In this document: positions 20,934-32,300 of the stretch, in pieces | Layout of the letters: each line of letters starts with the position of its first letter | How positions within the stretch are numbered: the first letter of the stretch is position 1 | Assembly: GCF_902859695.1 (NCBI RefSeq) | Contig: NZ_CADIJL010000023.1 | Span: 1-64,000, forward strand | Source: Achromobacter ruhlandii | GTDB lineage: Bacteria > Pseudomonadota > Gammaproteobacteria > Burkholderiales > Burkholderiaceae_B | Length of the DNA: 64,000 bases | Reading direction: 5' to 3' | Position numbers and translations under genes: made by a program | The notes under the pieces: model-generated | Databases searched by the model: none | What the model was told of the DNA's origin: nothing | Seen by the model: the letters and a program-made list of their open reading frames with translations, nothing else

Positions 20934-21589
20934 ATCTGGACTGGGGAATTATCTGGGATTCGCGCCAGGTGCTGCTGCAGGGCGCGGCCATGACCGTGAT
21001 GCTGACGGTGGTGACGATGGCGCTGGCGGTGCCCGGCGGCATGGTGCTGGCGCTGATGCGGCTGTCGTCGAACCGCGTGGCCAATGGCATCGCGGTGTCG
21101 ATCGTCGAGTTCTTCCGCAACCTGCCGCTGATCCTGGTGATCTATTGGGCGTTCTACGTGATGCCGATGGCGCTGGACGTGCAGTTCTCGGCGGTGACCA
21201 CGGCGCTGGTGGCGCTGGTGCTGAACGTGTCGGCCTACAACTCCGAGACTTTCCGCGCCGGCATCAATTCGATCCGCAAGGGCCAGATGGAGGCGGCGCT
21301 GGCGATGGGCATGTCGCGCCGCCAGGCCATGTTCAAGGTGCTGGTGCCGCAGGCGGCGCGGCGCATCCTGCCGGTGCTGGCCAGCACCTGGATTTCGCTG
21401 TTCAAGGACACCTCGCTGGTGTCGGTGATCGCCGTCAGCGAGCTGGCCTATGCCTCGATGCAGGTGCGCGCGCAGAGCTTCCGCGTGCTGGAAATGCTGA
21501 CCGCGATGGCGGTGATCTATTGGCTGATGGGCTATCCGCAGGCCAAGCTGGTCGACTGGATCCACCGCAAATACGGAGTCAAGGAGTGA
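20930..21589 (+). CDS. ABC transporter permease, polar-amino-acid type, subunit 2
   Basis: A 219-residue permease beginning NLDWGIIWDSRQVLLQGAAMT. It has the expected membrane helices and an EAA loop, EAALAMGMSRRQAMFKVLVPQA. The ATG overlaps the preceding stop by four bases (ATGA). A longer open frame starting at 20483 exists, but upstream of 20930 it merely reads the first permease in another frame. It is the partner of the preceding permease. Confidence 0.92.
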   Translation: MNLDWGIIWDSRQVLLQGAAMTVMLTVVTMALAVPGGMVLALMRLSSNRVANGIAVSIVEFFRNLPLILVIYWAFYVMPMALDVQFSAVTTALVALVLNVSAYNSETFRAGINSIRKGQMEAALAMGMSRRQAMFKVLVPQAARRILPVLASTWISLFKDTSLVSVIAVSELAYASMQVRAQSFRVLEMLTAMAVIYWLMGYPQAKLVDWIHRKYGVKE

Positions 21590-21594
21590 ACGAG

Positions 21595-22431
<837 letters not shown>

Positions 22432-22455
22432 ATACCCTCCCGTTTCACGGAATCC

Positions 22456-23670
22456 ATGATGAAAATTACGAACGCACGCGTCATTGTTTGTTCGCCGGGC
22501 CGCAATTTCGTGACCCTGAAGATCGAGACCGACCAGGGCCTGACCGGCATCGGCGATGCCACCCTGAACGGACGCGAGCTGGCCGTGGCGGCCTACCTGA
22601 CCGAACACGTGGTGCCTTGCCTGATCGGCCGCGACGCGCACCAGATCGAGGATATCTGGCAATACCTGTACAAGGGCGCCTACTGGCGCCGGGGCCCGGT
22701 CACCATGACCGCCATCGCCGCGGTCGACACCGCGCTGTGGGACCTGAAGGCCAAGGCCGCCGGCCTGCCGCTGTACCAGCTGCTGGGCGGCAAGAGCCGC
22801 ACCGGGGTGATGGTCTACGGCCACGCCAACGGCAGCGACATCGAGCACACCGTCGACGAGGTGCTGCGCTATGCCGACATGGGCTACCGCGCGATCCGTG
22901 CGCAGAGCGGCGTGCCGGGGCTGGATAAGGTCTACGGCGTGGGCCGCGGCAACCTGTTCTACGAACCCGCCGACGCCGACCTGCCCAGCGAGCACGACTG
23001 GTCCACGGAGAAGTATCTGCGGCACACGCCCAAGCTGTTCGATCGCATCCGCGAAAAGCTCGGCTTCGAGCACCACCTGCTGCACGACGTGCACCACCGC
23101 CTGACGCCGATCGAGGCCGGGCGGCTGGGCAAGTCGCTGGAACCGTACAACCTGTTCTGGATGGAAGACGCCACGCCGGCCGAGAACCAGGAGGCCTTCC
23201 GCCTGATCCGCCAGCACACCACCACGCCGCTGGCGGTGGGCGAGATCTTCAATTCGATCTGGGACTGCAAGGACCTGGTGCAGCACCAGCTGATCGACTA
23301 CATCCGGACCACCGTGGTGCACGCCGGCGGCATCACGCACCTGCGCCGCATCGCCGACCTGGCCTCGCTGTACCAGGTGCGCACCGGCTGCCATGGCGCC
23401 ACCGACCTGTCGCCGGTGTGCATGGGCGCGGCGCTGCACTTCGACCTGTGGGTGCCGAACTTCGGCATCCAGGAATACATGCGCCACACCGAGGAGACGG
23501 ACGCGGTGTTCCCCCACGCCTACACCTTCTCGCAGGGCATGCTGTATCCGGGCGACGTGCCGGGTCACGGCGTGGACATCGACGAGAAGCTGGCCGCCAA
23601 GTATCCGTACAAGCGCGCTTACCTGCCAGTGAACCGCTTGCAGCAGGACGGCACGTTATGGAACTGGTAG
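22456..23670 (+). CDS. manD: D-mannonate dehydratase, enolase superfamily (ManD/RspA)
   Basis: A 404-residue enolase-superfamily dehydratase expected to convert D-mannonate to 2-keto-3-deoxygluconate. Metal ligands are D211, E237 and E263. Catalytic residues H213, R148 and Y160 are present, as is the downstream motif [10 protein letters not shown] with H313. From memory of the family, an Ala (A315 here) rather than Pro after that histidine marks highly active mannonate dehydratases. Two ATG codons (22456, 22459) are possible starts. The 13-base overlap with the next gene links it to the fructuronate reductase-like enzyme, the preceding step in a hexuronate or L-gulonate route. Confidence 0.9.
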   Translation: MMKITNARVIVCSPGRNFVTLKIETDQGLTGIGDATLNGRELAVAAYLTEHVVPCLIGRDAHQIEDIWQYLYKGAYWRRGPVTMTAIAAVDTALWDLKAKAAGLPLYQLLGGKSRTGVMVYGHANGSDIEHTVDEVLRYADMGYRAIRAQSGVPGLDKVYGVGRGNLFYEPADADLPSEHDWSTEKYLRHTPKLFDRIREKLGFEHHLLHDVHHRLTPIEAGRLGKSLEPYNLFWMEDATPAENQEAFRLIRQHTTTPLAVGEIFNSIWDCKDLVQHQLIDYIRTTVVHAGGITHLRRIADLASLYQVRTGCHGATDLSPVCMGAALHFDLWVPNFGIQEYMRHTEETDAVFPHAYTFSQGMLYPGDVPGHGVDIDEKLAAKYPYKRAYLPVNRLQQDGTLWNW

Positions 23671-25220
23671 CCCCCGCGGCTGTCAGGCTGCATCCGGCGC
23701 GCCTGCCCGCGCTGGCGCCGGGCGTGGCGCGGCCGGCCTACGATAGGGGCGCGTTGCGCGCCGGCATCGTGCACCTGGGGCTGGGCGCGTTCGCGCGCGG
23801 CCACCTGGCGGCAGTGAATGAGGCGGCCATCCATGCCAGCGGCGACCCGCGCTGGGGCATCTGCGGCGTGTCGCTGCGCCAGGCCGACACCCGCGACGCG
23901 CTGGCGCCGCAGGACGGGCTGTACACGCTGGCGCTGCGCAGCGCCGACGCCGAGGGCCGGCCGCGACAGCAGCTGGCCGTGATCGGCTGCCTGCTGGAGA
24001 CGCTGGTGGCGCCGGAGGATCCGCAGGCGGTGCTGGCGCGCATCGCCAGTCCGTACACGCGCATCGTCAGCCTGACCGTGACCGAGAAAGGCTATTGCCA
24101 CGATCCGGCCAGCGGCGCGTTGAACCTGGCGCATCCCGACATCGTGCACGACCTGGGCCAGCCGCTGGCGCCGCGCAGCACCATCGGATTCCTGGTCTGG
24201 GGGCTGCAGCGCCGCCGCGCGGCGGGCCTGGGGCCGGTGACGCTGCTGTCGCTGGACAACCTGCCCGGCAACGGCCATCTGTTGCGCGGCCTGGTGCTGG
24301 CGTTCGCCGCGCAGGTTGACGCCCGCCTGGCCGAATGGATCGGCCAGGCCTGCACGTTTCCGTGCTCCATGGTGGACCGCATCGTGCCGCGCACCACCGA
24401 TGAGGATCGCGCCGCCGTGGCGCAGGCGCTGGGCATGACGGATGCCTGGCCGGTGCAGGCCGAGCCGTTCCTGGAATGGGTGGTGGAAGATCGCTTTGCC
24501 GCCGGCCGGCCGGACTGGGCCGTGGGCGGCGCGCGCTTTGTCGCCGAGGCGGCGCCGTTCGAGACCCTCAAGCTGCGCATGGTGAACGGCGCGCATTCGG
24601 CGCTGGCCTACCTGTCGGTGATGGCGGGGTGGGGCACGGTGGACCAGGCCGTGGCGCAGCCGGCGCTGCGGCGCTATCTGGCGGACCTGATGCGCATGGA
24701 AATCGCGCCGACCCTGCCGGTGCTGCCGGGCCTGGACCTGGCGGCTTACCAGGAGCGGCTGTTGCAACGCTACGCCAATCCGGCGCTAAGGCACCAGACG
24801 CGGCAGATCGCCATGGACGGGTCGCAGAAGATGCCGCAGCGCCTGCTGGGCACGGTGCGGGCGCGGCTGGCGGCGGACCGGCCGATCGCCGGGCTGGCGC
24901 TGGCGCTGGCCGGCTGGCTGCATTTCCTGCGCGGGGTGGATCAGGCAGGACGGCGTTATCCCATCGATGACCCGTTGGCCGAGACGCTGGCGCAGCGGCT
25001 GGCGCAGGCCGAGCAGGCGGCGCGCGATGCTTCGCCCGGGCCGGCCGCCGCGCTGGCCTGGGCGCGCGAGATGACGGCCCTGACCGCCGTGTTCGGCGAC
25101 CTGGGCCGCGACGAGCGTTTCGTGCGCGAGGTGGCGCAGGCGGCGCAGTCGTTGCGCACGCTGGGCGTGGCGGGCGCGCTGGAGGCGACCCTGGCCGCGA
25201 TGCGCGCGGACGCCGGCTAG
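23658..25220 (+). CDS. Mannitol dehydrogenase-family oxidoreductase, probable fructuronate reductase/D-mannonate oxidoreductase
   Basis: A 520-residue long-chain dehydrogenase. The N-terminal Rossmann domain begins with [21 protein letters not shown] (the GxGxFxRxH motif of the family), and the catalytic KxxxxNxxH motif appears as [10 protein letters not shown] near residue 300. UxuB-type members interconvert D-fructuronate and D-mannonate with NADH. The ATG at 23658 lies inside the manD gene, giving translational coupling. With manD and the zinc dehydrogenase it completes L-gulonate or fructuronate to mannonate to KDG. KDG kinase and aldolase are not in the window. Mannitol or altronate substrates are alternatives. 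Confidence 0.85.
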   Translation: MELVAPAAVRLHPARLPALAPGVARPAYDRGALRAGIVHLGLGAFARGHLAAVNEAAIHASGDPRWGICGVSLRQADTRDALAPQDGLYTLALRSADAEGRPRQQLAVIGCLLETLVAPEDPQAVLARIASPYTRIVSLTVTEKGYCHDPASGALNLAHPDIVHDLGQPLAPRSTIGFLVWGLQRRRAAGLGPVTLLSLDNLPGNGHLLRGLVLAFAAQVDARLAEWIGQACTFPCSMVDRIVPRTTDEDRAAVAQALGMTDAWPVQAEPFLEWVVEDRFAAGRPDWAVGGARFVAEAAPFETLKLRMVNGAHSALAYLSVMAGWGTVDQAVAQPALRRYLADLMRMEIAPTLPVLPGLDLAAYQERLLQRYANPALRHQTRQIAMDGSQKMPQRLLGTVRARLAADRPIAGLALALAGWLHFLRGVDQAGRRYPIDDPLAETLAQRLAQAEQAARDASPGPAAALAWAREMTALTAVFGDLGRDERFVREVAQAAQSLRTLGVAGALEATLAAMRADAG

Positions 25221-25233
25221 GGCGGCGTCCGCG

Positions 25234-26679
25234 TCAGGCAGCCGGCGGCGCCAGCCGGCCCAGCAATGGTTCGATTGCCATGCCAATGGCGAGGATCTGG
25301 CGGTCCTCGCCCGGCAGGCCATCCACCTCCAGTCCGATCGGCAGGCCGCCGTCCGACAGGCCGGCGGGCAGGCTCAGGCCGGGCAGGCCCGCGTTGCTGC
25401 CGGGATCGACGTTGCGCGCCAGCCGCAGGAACGACTCCAGGCTGCTGGCCTCGGGCGCGGCGAGCGGCGCCAACACCGGCACCGTGGGGAACAGCAGCCC
25501 GTGCAGCCCGTGCCGCGCGAACGCACGGCGGTAGACGTCGATGAGCGCGTTGCGATGTTCCGCGATGGCGCTGTCGTACAGCGGTTGCAGCGGCAGCAGC
25601 TCGCCCGATGGCGTGGGCAGCACGCCCGGCACGACCAGGTCGTCGAAGATGGCTTTCACGTCGGGGCTGGAAATCCGAGCCACCAGTTCCTCGAATGACA
25701 CGCCCGCGTCGTGGCGTTGCAGATAGGCGATCAGATCGTGCTTCTGCTCGTACAGGCACAGCGGCATGCCGGTCGCGGCGTTGCTGGCTTCCAGGCCGGG
25801 CAGGTCCAGCGGGACCAGGGTCACGCCGGCCGCGCGCAGACGCTCCAGGGCGGCCTGCGCCGTGGCCTCTACCCGCGGGTCCAGGTCCTGCCAGAAATAG
25901 CCGGGCAGGCCCAGGCGCAGGTCGGCGGCGCGCAGCGCCGGCAGTGGCGTGTCATCGCCGGTCAGGACGGCATCCAGCAGCGCGATGTCGGCCATGCCGT
26001 TGGCGATGGGTCCGGGCGTATCGCGGGTATGCGAAATCGGCGTAATGCCCGAACCGTCATAGCGACCCACGGAAGGTCGGAAGCCGACGGCGCCATTGAG
26101 GGCGGCGGGCAGGCGCACGGAAGCGCCCGTGTCGGTGCCTAGCGCGGCCGGCACCAGGCGCGCGCCCACCGCCGCGCCGCTGCCCGAGGACGAACCGCCG
26201 GCGATGCGTTCGGCGTCATAAGCGTTGCGCGTGCCCGCGCCGCGCGGGCCGGGGTAGGCGGTGTTGTAGCCGGACACGCCGAAGGCCAGTTCATGCATGT
26301 GCGCCTTGCCGACGATGACGGCGCCCGCCTCGCGCAACCGGCGCACCACCGGCGCGTCTTCCTTGGGGATGAAGCCATGCAGGGCCGGGGTGCCGGCGGT
26401 GTTGGGCAGCCCCGCCACATGGATGTTGTCCTTGATCGCCAACGGCACGCCCTCCAGCGGCCGGGGCGCGCGGCCGGCGGCGCGCCCGGCGTCGGCGGCC
26501 CTTGCCTGGGCCAGCGCGCCCTCGGCGTCGACGGTGATGAAGGCATTGAGGTCCTGGCGGGACGCGATGCGGTCCAGACAGGCCCGGGTGAGGGCCTCGC
26601 TGGTGATCTGGCCGTCGCGGAACAGCGCCGCGGCCTCGGTCACGGTGGGGCAGCTCGAGGACGTCTGGTGGGCGGTCAT
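25234..26679 (-). CDS. Amidase-signature hydrolase (mandelamide/indoleacetamide hydrolase-like)
   Basis: A 481-residue amidase with the Ser-cisSer-Lys triad: K83 in PLAIKDNIH, the Ser of [10 protein letters not shown] (residues 161-170), and S187 in [12 protein letters not shown]. The GAS (instead of the commoner GGS) around the nucleophile and the run [19 protein letters not shown] resemble mandelamide and indoleacetamide hydrolases. It would hydrolyse an aryl or small acid amide in the cytoplasm. It converges on the fructuronate reductase gene (13-base gap) and diverges from the regulator at 26885, which may control it. A GGAGAC ribosome site precedes the ATG. Confidence 0.85.
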   Translation of the reverse strand: MTAHQTSSSCPTVTEAAALFRDGQITSEALTRACLDRIASRQDLNAFITVDAEGALAQARAADAGRAAGRAPRPLEGVPLAIKDNIHVAGLPNTAGTPALHGFIPKEDAPVVRRLREAGAVIVGKAHMHELAFGVSGYNTAYPGPRGAGTRNAYDAERIAGGSSSGSGAAVGARLVPAALGTDTGASVRLPAALNGAVGFRPSVGRYDGSGITPISHTRDTPGPIANGMADIALLDAVLTGDDTPLPALRAADLRLGLPGYFWQDLDPRVEATAQAALERLRAAGVTLVPLDLPGLEASNAATGMPLCLYEQKHDLIAYLQRHDAGVSFEELVARISSPDVKAIFDDLVVPGVLPTPSGELLPLQPLYDSAIAEHRNALIDVYRRAFARHGLHGLLFPTVPVLAPLAAPEASSLESFLRLARNVDPGSNAGLPGLSLPAGLSDGGLPIGLEVDGLPGEDRQILAIGMAIEPLLGRLAPPAA

Positions 26680-26850
26680 GGCGGGGTTGTCTCCTTGGTT
26701 TTGGGGCGGTTGCGTCGGGTCGATACCGTTCTGTGCAGGGTTGACCGTAGCGCGGCCGGGCGCCGTTCGTCGATATGGCGGTCCGGCCCGTGGTCGCCCG
26801 CGGGCGGGGCGCGGTACCGCGGGGGCGGCCAGGCGCTAAGATAGGTGGAG

Positions 26851-26866
26851 CTTATACACGTACAAG
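26851..26866. promoter_or_regulatory. Imperfect palindrome in the amidase-regulator intergenic region
   Basis: CTTATACACGTACAAG is a 16-base dyad matching its own complement at 12 of 16 positions. It lies 19 bases before the regulator start, in the only AT-rich part of the 205-base divergent region. It is a candidate operator, or part of the promoter (TATACA as -10), for the XRE-type regulator. Confidence 0.3.
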
Positions 26867-26884
26867 TCCCTCTCTTATCCTGGT

Positions 26885-27703
26885 ATGAACACTTCCCCCC
26901 AGGCCGGCGCCGCCGGCCACGAAGGCTCCCGCTTGCGCCGCCAGGCGCTGGGCGAATTCGTGCGCAGCGCCCGATCGCGCATCACGCCGCAGATGGCCGG
27001 CCTGCCCGAAGGCATGCGCCGGCGCACGCCGGGGCTGCGGCGCGAAGAGGTGGCGCAGCTGTGCGGCATCAGCGTCACCTGGTACACCTGGATCGAGCAG
27101 GGGCGCGAGGTATCGGTGTCGCCCTCGGTCTGGTCGCGCATCGCGGGCGTGCTGCAACTGGCGCGGGCCGAGCGGGCCTATCTGTTCGATCTGGCCGACT
27201 GCGCCGATCCGCAGCATGCGCGCGACGATGCGATGGGGGCGCCGGGTTCGCTGCGCGAGTGCGTGGACGCCATCACCGCGCCGGCCTACGTGCTGGACCG
27301 GGCCTGGAACGTGCTGGCCTGTAATGAACCGCTGCGGGAACTGTTCGACGACTGGCCGACCCGGGATCCGGAGCCCAACCTGCTGCGCTACATCTTCCTG
27401 GACCCGGCGGCGCGCGACCTGGTGGTGGACTGGGAGCAGCGCGCGCGGCGCGTGGTGGCCGAGTTTCGGGCGGATGCGGGGGCGCATCTGGATGAGCCGG
27501 CGGTATTGGCGCTGATCGATGCCCTGAACCGGCAGAGCGCGGTGTTCGCGCATTGGTGGAACCGGCACGCGGTGGTCGAGCGCGAGGGCGGCCTGCGTGA
27601 ATTCGCGCATCCGCGGCGGGGGCGGATGGCGTTCCAGCAGATTACCTTCCGCCTGGCGACTCACCTGGACCTGAAGCTGGTGATGTTGCTGGGGGATGAG
27701 TGA
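26885..27703 (+). CDS. XRE-family regulator with MmyB-like ligand-binding domain
   Basis: A 272-residue regulator. An N-terminal XRE helix-turn-helix (about residues 15-90) contains RTPGLRREEVAQLCGISVTWYTWIEQGR, the hallmark of MmyB-like proteins. The C-terminal PAS-like MmyB domain follows (APAYVLDRAWNVLACNEPLRELF and NLLRYIFLDPAARDLVVDWE), which in characterised members binds fatty-acid-like ligands. It is divergent from the amidase gene. It may regulate that gene, or a short-chain dehydrogenase not in this window, as such regulators often do. Confidence 0.88.
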   Translation: MNTSPQAGAAGHEGSRLRRQALGEFVRSARSRITPQMAGLPEGMRRRTPGLRREEVAQLCGISVTWYTWIEQGREVSVSPSVWSRIAGVLQLARAERAYLFDLADCADPQHARDDAMGAPGSLRECVDAITAPAYVLDRAWNVLACNEPLRELFDDWPTRDPEPNLLRYIFLDPAARDLVVDWEQRARRVVAEFRADAGAHLDEPAVLALIDALNRQSAVFAHWWNRHAVVEREGGLREFAHPRRGRMAFQQITFRLATHLDLKLVMLLGDE

Positions 27704-28069
27704 CGGGTGGGTTCTTGAGGCGCGAGTGACGGGGCAGGCGGGGGATGGCGGGGCTACGATTGCGGTCCGGAGCGTTCGCTCCGGACTGCCCCGTGCTCAA
27801 CCTCGTTGCCGCCTACGGCGGCTGCCTTCGGTTTCCGCCGGGCGCATCTACACGCCCCGCCATCCCCCGCCTGCCCCGCCACTCGCTCGCGTCGTGACTT
27901 AACGGCGGCTGTTGGGGCGGGTCTTGTGCTTGGCATTTTTGCCTGCAATCGTGGGCGGGGCAGGAACCTTGCGGGGTCGCCAAAAGCGGCCGCGCGGGCG
28001 GCCTTCTTTGGCGTTTGGGTGTCTGGCGTCGGGGTGGTGACGCTGCGCGCGGGGGGCGGTCGGAGGGCG
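27704..28069. other. Non-coding gap between convergent XRE regulator and mutY
   Basis: This 366-base gap contains no credible gene. Most of it is occupied by nested and side-by-side inverted repeats (27722-27886 and 27978-28013, described separately). Its base composition is G-rich on the plus strand near both ends. Confidence 0.6.
27722..28013. repeat. Composite palindromic element with 33-bp outer inverted repeats
   Basis: The outer arms 27722-27754 and 27854-27886 are inverted repeats matching at 32 of 33 positions (arm begins GCGAGTG and ends GGCGGGGC). Inside lie a perfect 22-base palindrome at 27765-27786 (10-bp arms, TT centre) and a 6-bp stem with GCCGCC at 27808-27813 and GGCGGC at 27817-27822. 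To the right is another stem, 27978-27993 with 27998-28013, matching 13 of 16. No transposase or coding sequence is present. It may be a multi-copy intergenic repeat or a strong bidirectional terminator. Copy number cannot be judged from one window. Confidence 0.7.
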
Positions 28070-29146
28070 CTACTTGCTGTTGGCCAGCAGGTCGCCGGGG
28101 AGGCCGGCGTCGATCAGGCCCAGCAGGAGTTTCTTGACGGGGGCGGGCAGGGCGGTGTCGGGGAGTTCGGCCTGGGTGACCCAGCGTTCGGGTTGCGTGG
28201 GTTGGCGCAGCGAGGCGCTGCGCACGGGCACATACCAGGGGCGGATGTGCAGGCGGTAGTGGGTGAAGGTGTGGGCGAAGGCGGCGAGTTCGAAGCGCTG
28301 TTCGGGGTCCAGGCCGAGGGCGCGGGAGGCGGCCAGGGGGTCGCCGGCGGCGTCGAATTCGGGCAGGCTCCAGAGGCCGCCCCAGATACCGGGTTCGGGC
28401 CGTTGCTGCAGCAGGAACGCGCCCTGGTGCTGCAGCACCAGCATCGCGGTCTCGCGTTCCGGGATCGCCTTGCGCGCCTTGGGCGTGGGCAGTTCGGCCT
28501 GGCGGCCGTCGCGCTTGGCGACGCAGGTGTCGGCGACCGGGCAGCGTTCACAGGCGGGCTTGCCGCGCGTACAGAGGGTGGCGCCCAGGTCCATCAGGCC
28601 CTGCGTGTAGGCGGCCATGTCCAGGCCGGGCGCGGCCTCGACCTGGGCGTCGGCCAGGGCCCACAGGCGCTGTTCGACCTCGCGCCTGGCGGGGTCGCCG
28701 GCGATGCCGAAGTGACGGGTGAAGACGCGCTTGACGTTGCCATCCAGGATGGGCGAGCGCTCGCCGTAGGCGAAGGCGGCGATGGCGGCGGCGGTCGAGC
28801 GGCCGATGCCGGGCAGCGTGGCGATGGCTTCGGCGCTGGGCGGGAAGCGGCCGTTCCAGTCGCGCGCGATTTCCTGGGCGCAGCGGTGCAGGTTGCGGGC
28901 GCGGGCGTAGTAGCCCAGGCCGGCCCAGTAGGGCATCACCTCTTCCTGGGCGGCGGCGGCCAGCGCGGCCACGTCGGGGAAGCGCTGCAGGAAGCGTTCG
29001 TAGTAGGGGATCACCGTGGCCACCTGCGTCTGCTGCAGCATGATCTCGGAGAGCCAGATGCGGTAGGGATCCCGGGTGTTTTGCCAGGGGAGATCGTGGC
29101 GGCCGTGCTGGCGTTGCCAGGCGACGATGCGAGGGGCGAAGTCCAT
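28070..29146 (-). CDS. mutY: A/G-specific adenine DNA glycosylase MutY
   Basis: A 358-residue repair glycosylase that removes adenine opposite 8-oxoguanine. The start has LPWQNTRDPYRIWLSEIMLQQTQV with the catalytic Glu. The helix-hairpin-helix is LPGIGRSTAAAI followed by the catalytic Asp region SPILDGNVKRV. The 4Fe-4S cluster cysteines are in CTRGKPACERCPVADTC, and a C-terminal NUDIX-like 8-oxoG recognition domain follows (PEPGIWGGLWSLPEF). It is monocistronic here, converging with the regulator at 26885 across the palindromic element. Confidence 0.95.
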   Translation of the reverse strand: MDFAPRIVAWQRQHGRHDLPWQNTRDPYRIWLSEIMLQQTQVATVIPYYERFLQRFPDVAALAAAAQEEVMPYWAGLGYYARARNLHRCAQEIARDWNGRFPPSAEAIATLPGIGRSTAAAIAAFAYGERSPILDGNVKRVFTRHFGIAGDPARREVEQRLWALADAQVEAAPGLDMAAYTQGLMDLGATLCTRGKPACERCPVADTCVAKRDGRQAELPTPKARKAIPERETAMLVLQHQGAFLLQQRPEPGIWGGLWSLPEFDAAGDPLAASRALGLDPEQRFELAAFAHTFTHYRLHIRPWYVPVRSASLRQPTQPERWVTQAELPDTALPAPVKKLLLGLIDAGLPGDLLANSK

Positions 29147-29316
29147 GCCCGCAATTATCGCATCGCCCTATTGCCGGGGGTGGGGCGAGCGGTTACAACC
29201 GTGGGACAGAGGCGCATCGAGCGCCCGGAATTCACCTCCCGCCGCTTGCCTGCATGCGCTTCAAGAGGGCGTGGTGCGTTGGCTGCCGCGGGCGTTCCAC
29301 GACCCTCGGAGTAGAC

Positions 29317-32300
29317 ATGAATGCCCCCCTCACGCCCGCGCTGCGCGCGGCGCTCGAATCCGTCCAGCTGGACGACAAATACACCCTGGAAAGCGGCCGC
29401 GCCTGGATGAGCGGCATCCATGCCCTGGTGCGCCTGCCGATGATGCAGCGGCTGCGCGACCTGCGCGCGGGGCTGAACACGGCCGGGTTCGTGTCGGGCT
29501 ACCGGGGCTCGCCGCTGGGCGGGGTCGACCAGAACATGTGGAAGGCGGCCAAGTACCTGAAGGCGCACCACGTCGAGTTCCAGCCGGGCATCAACGAGGA
29601 CCTGGCGGCCACCGCGGTGTGGGGCACGCAGCAGGTCAACCTGTTCCCGGGCGCCAAGTACGACGGCGTGTTCGGCATGTGGTACGGCAAGGGGCCGGGC
29701 GTGGACCGCTGCGGCGACGTGTTCAAGCACGCCAACGCCGCCGGCACGTCGCCGCTCGGCGGCGTGCTGGTGGTGGCCGGCGACGACCATCCGGCCAAGT
29801 CGTCGACGCTGCCGCACCAGAGCGACCACATCCTCAAGGCCTGCATGATCCCGGCGCTGTTCCCCTCCAGCGTGCAGGAAGTGCTGGACTACGGCCTGCA
29901 CGGCTGGGCCATGAGCCGCTATGCCGGCGTCTGGGTCGGCATGAAGTGCATCACCGACATCGTCGAGGTGTCGGCCTCGGTGGACGTGGATCCGTACCGT
30001 GTGCAGATCGTGCTGCCCGGGGATTTCCAGCTGCCGCCGGACGGCCTGAACATCCGCATCCCGGACACGCCGCTGCAACAGGAGGCGCGGCTGCTGGACT
30101 ACAAGCTGTACGCGGCGCTGGCCTACGCCCGCGCCAACAACCTGAACCGCGAACTGTGGCAGGTGCCGGCGCGCGACGCGCGCTTTGGCATCATGACCTC
30201 GGGCAAGGCCTACCTGGACACGCGCCAGGCGCTGTCCGACCTGGGGTTGAGCGAGGCGGTATGCCAGCGCATCGGCCTGCGGCTGTTCAAGGTGGGCATG
30301 GTGTGGCCGCTGGAGTCCACCGGCATGGCGCGCTTCGCCGATGGCCTGGACGAGATCCTGGTGGTCGAGGAAAAGCGCCAGGTGCTGGAATACCAGTTGA
30401 AGGAAGAACTGTTCAGCTGGATCGGCAGCGGCAAGAAGATCCCGCGCGTGGTCGGCAAGTTCGACGACAAGGATGGCGGCGAGTGGGCGGTGCCGCAGGG
30501 CAACTGGCTGCTGCCGGCGCACTACGAGTTTTCGCCGGCGATGGTGGCCAAGGCCATCGCCGCGCGCCTGTTGCGCTTCGAATTGCCGGCCGACGTGCGC
30601 GCCGGCATCGAGGCGCGGCTGGCCTTTATCGCCGATCGTGAACAGGCGCTGGCGCGCCCGCGCGTGGTGGAAGACCGCAAGCCGTGGTTCTGTTCGGGCT
30701 GTCCGCACAATACCTCGACACGGGTGCCGGAAGGCTCGCGCGGCATGGCCGGCATCGGCTGCCATTACATGGTCACCTGGATGGGCCGCAACACGCAGGT
30801 GTACACGCAGATGGGCGGCGAGGGCGTGCCGTGGCTGGGGCAGGCGCCGTTCACCGAAGAGAAGCACGTGTTCGCCAACCTTGGGGACGGCACCTACTTC
30901 CATTCCGGCCTGCTGGCGATCCGCGCGGCGGTGGCGGCCAAGGCGCCGATCACCTACAAGATCCTGTTCAACGACGCGGTGGCCATGACCGGCGGGCAGC
31001 CGGTGGACGGCCCCATCAGTGTGCCGATGATCAGCCGCCAGGTGGCCGCCGAGGGCATCGACAAGATCGTGGTGGTGACCGACGAGCCGGAGAAATACCA
31101 GGGCATGGCCGGCATGGCGCCGGGCGTGCCGGTGAAACACCGCGACGAGCTGGACGCGGTGATGCGCGAGTTGCGCGAGCACTCCGGCGTGTCGGTGCTG
31201 ATCTATGACCAGACCTGTGCCACCGAGAAGCGCCGCCGCCGCAAGCGCGGCGCCTATCCCGATCCGGCGCGGCGCGTGGTCATCAACGAGCGCGTGTGCG
31301 AAGGCTGCGGCGACTGTTCGCAGAAATCGCACTGCCTGTCGGTGGAACCGCTGGAGACCGAGTTCGGCCGCAAGCGCGCCATCAACCAGTCCAGCTGCAA
31401 CAAGGACTTCTCCTGTCTGAAGGGCTTCTGCCCCAGCTTCGTCACGGTGGAAGGCGGCAAGCTGCGCAAGCCGCGCGCGCTGGCGCCGGAAGGCGCGGTC
31501 GACGACGACGTGCCGCAACCGGCGCTGCCCGCGCTGGCGCAGGCCTATGGCGTGTTCATCGCCGGCGTCGGCGGCACCGGCGTGGTCACCATCGGGCAAC
31601 TGCTGGGCATGGCCGCGCACCTGGAAGGCAAGGGATGTTCGGTGCTGGACATGGCCGGCCTGGCGCAGAAGGGCGGCGCGGTGTATTCGCACGTGGTGCT
31701 GGCGCAGACGCCGGACCACTTGATGAACACGCGCGTGGCGATGGGCGAGGCCGACCTGATGCTGGCCGGCGACCTGGTGGTGGCCACCAGCGCGGACGCC
31801 ATGGCGCGGCTGCGTCCAGGCCGCTCGCGCGCGCTGCTCAACAGCGACACCGCGCCCACCGCGGCATTCGTGACCAATCCCGACTGGACGCTGCCGGGCG
31901 CCAACCTGACGGCCGACCTGCAGGCCGCCTGCGGCAAGGACAACCTGCACATGGTGGACGCGTCGGCGCTGGCCGTGGGCCTGCTGGGCGACGCCATCTA
32001 TTCCAACCCGCTGATGATGGGCTACGCCTACCAGAAGGGCTGGCTGCCGCTGTCGCGCGAGTCCTTGCTGCGCGCCATCGAACTGAACGGCCAGCAGGTG
32101 CCCAACAACCTGGCGGCGTTCGCCTGGGGCCGCCGCGCGGCGCATGACCTGGCCGGCGTGACGCGCCTGCTGGCAAGCGGCGGCGCGCCCGCGCATCCGG
32201 AGGGCATCATCGAGATCCGCCGGCCGCGCGTGGCCCAACCCGTGGCGGAACTGAAGAAGCCGGCCGGCGAGCTGGCGCGCCTGGTCGAAACGCGCCGCGC

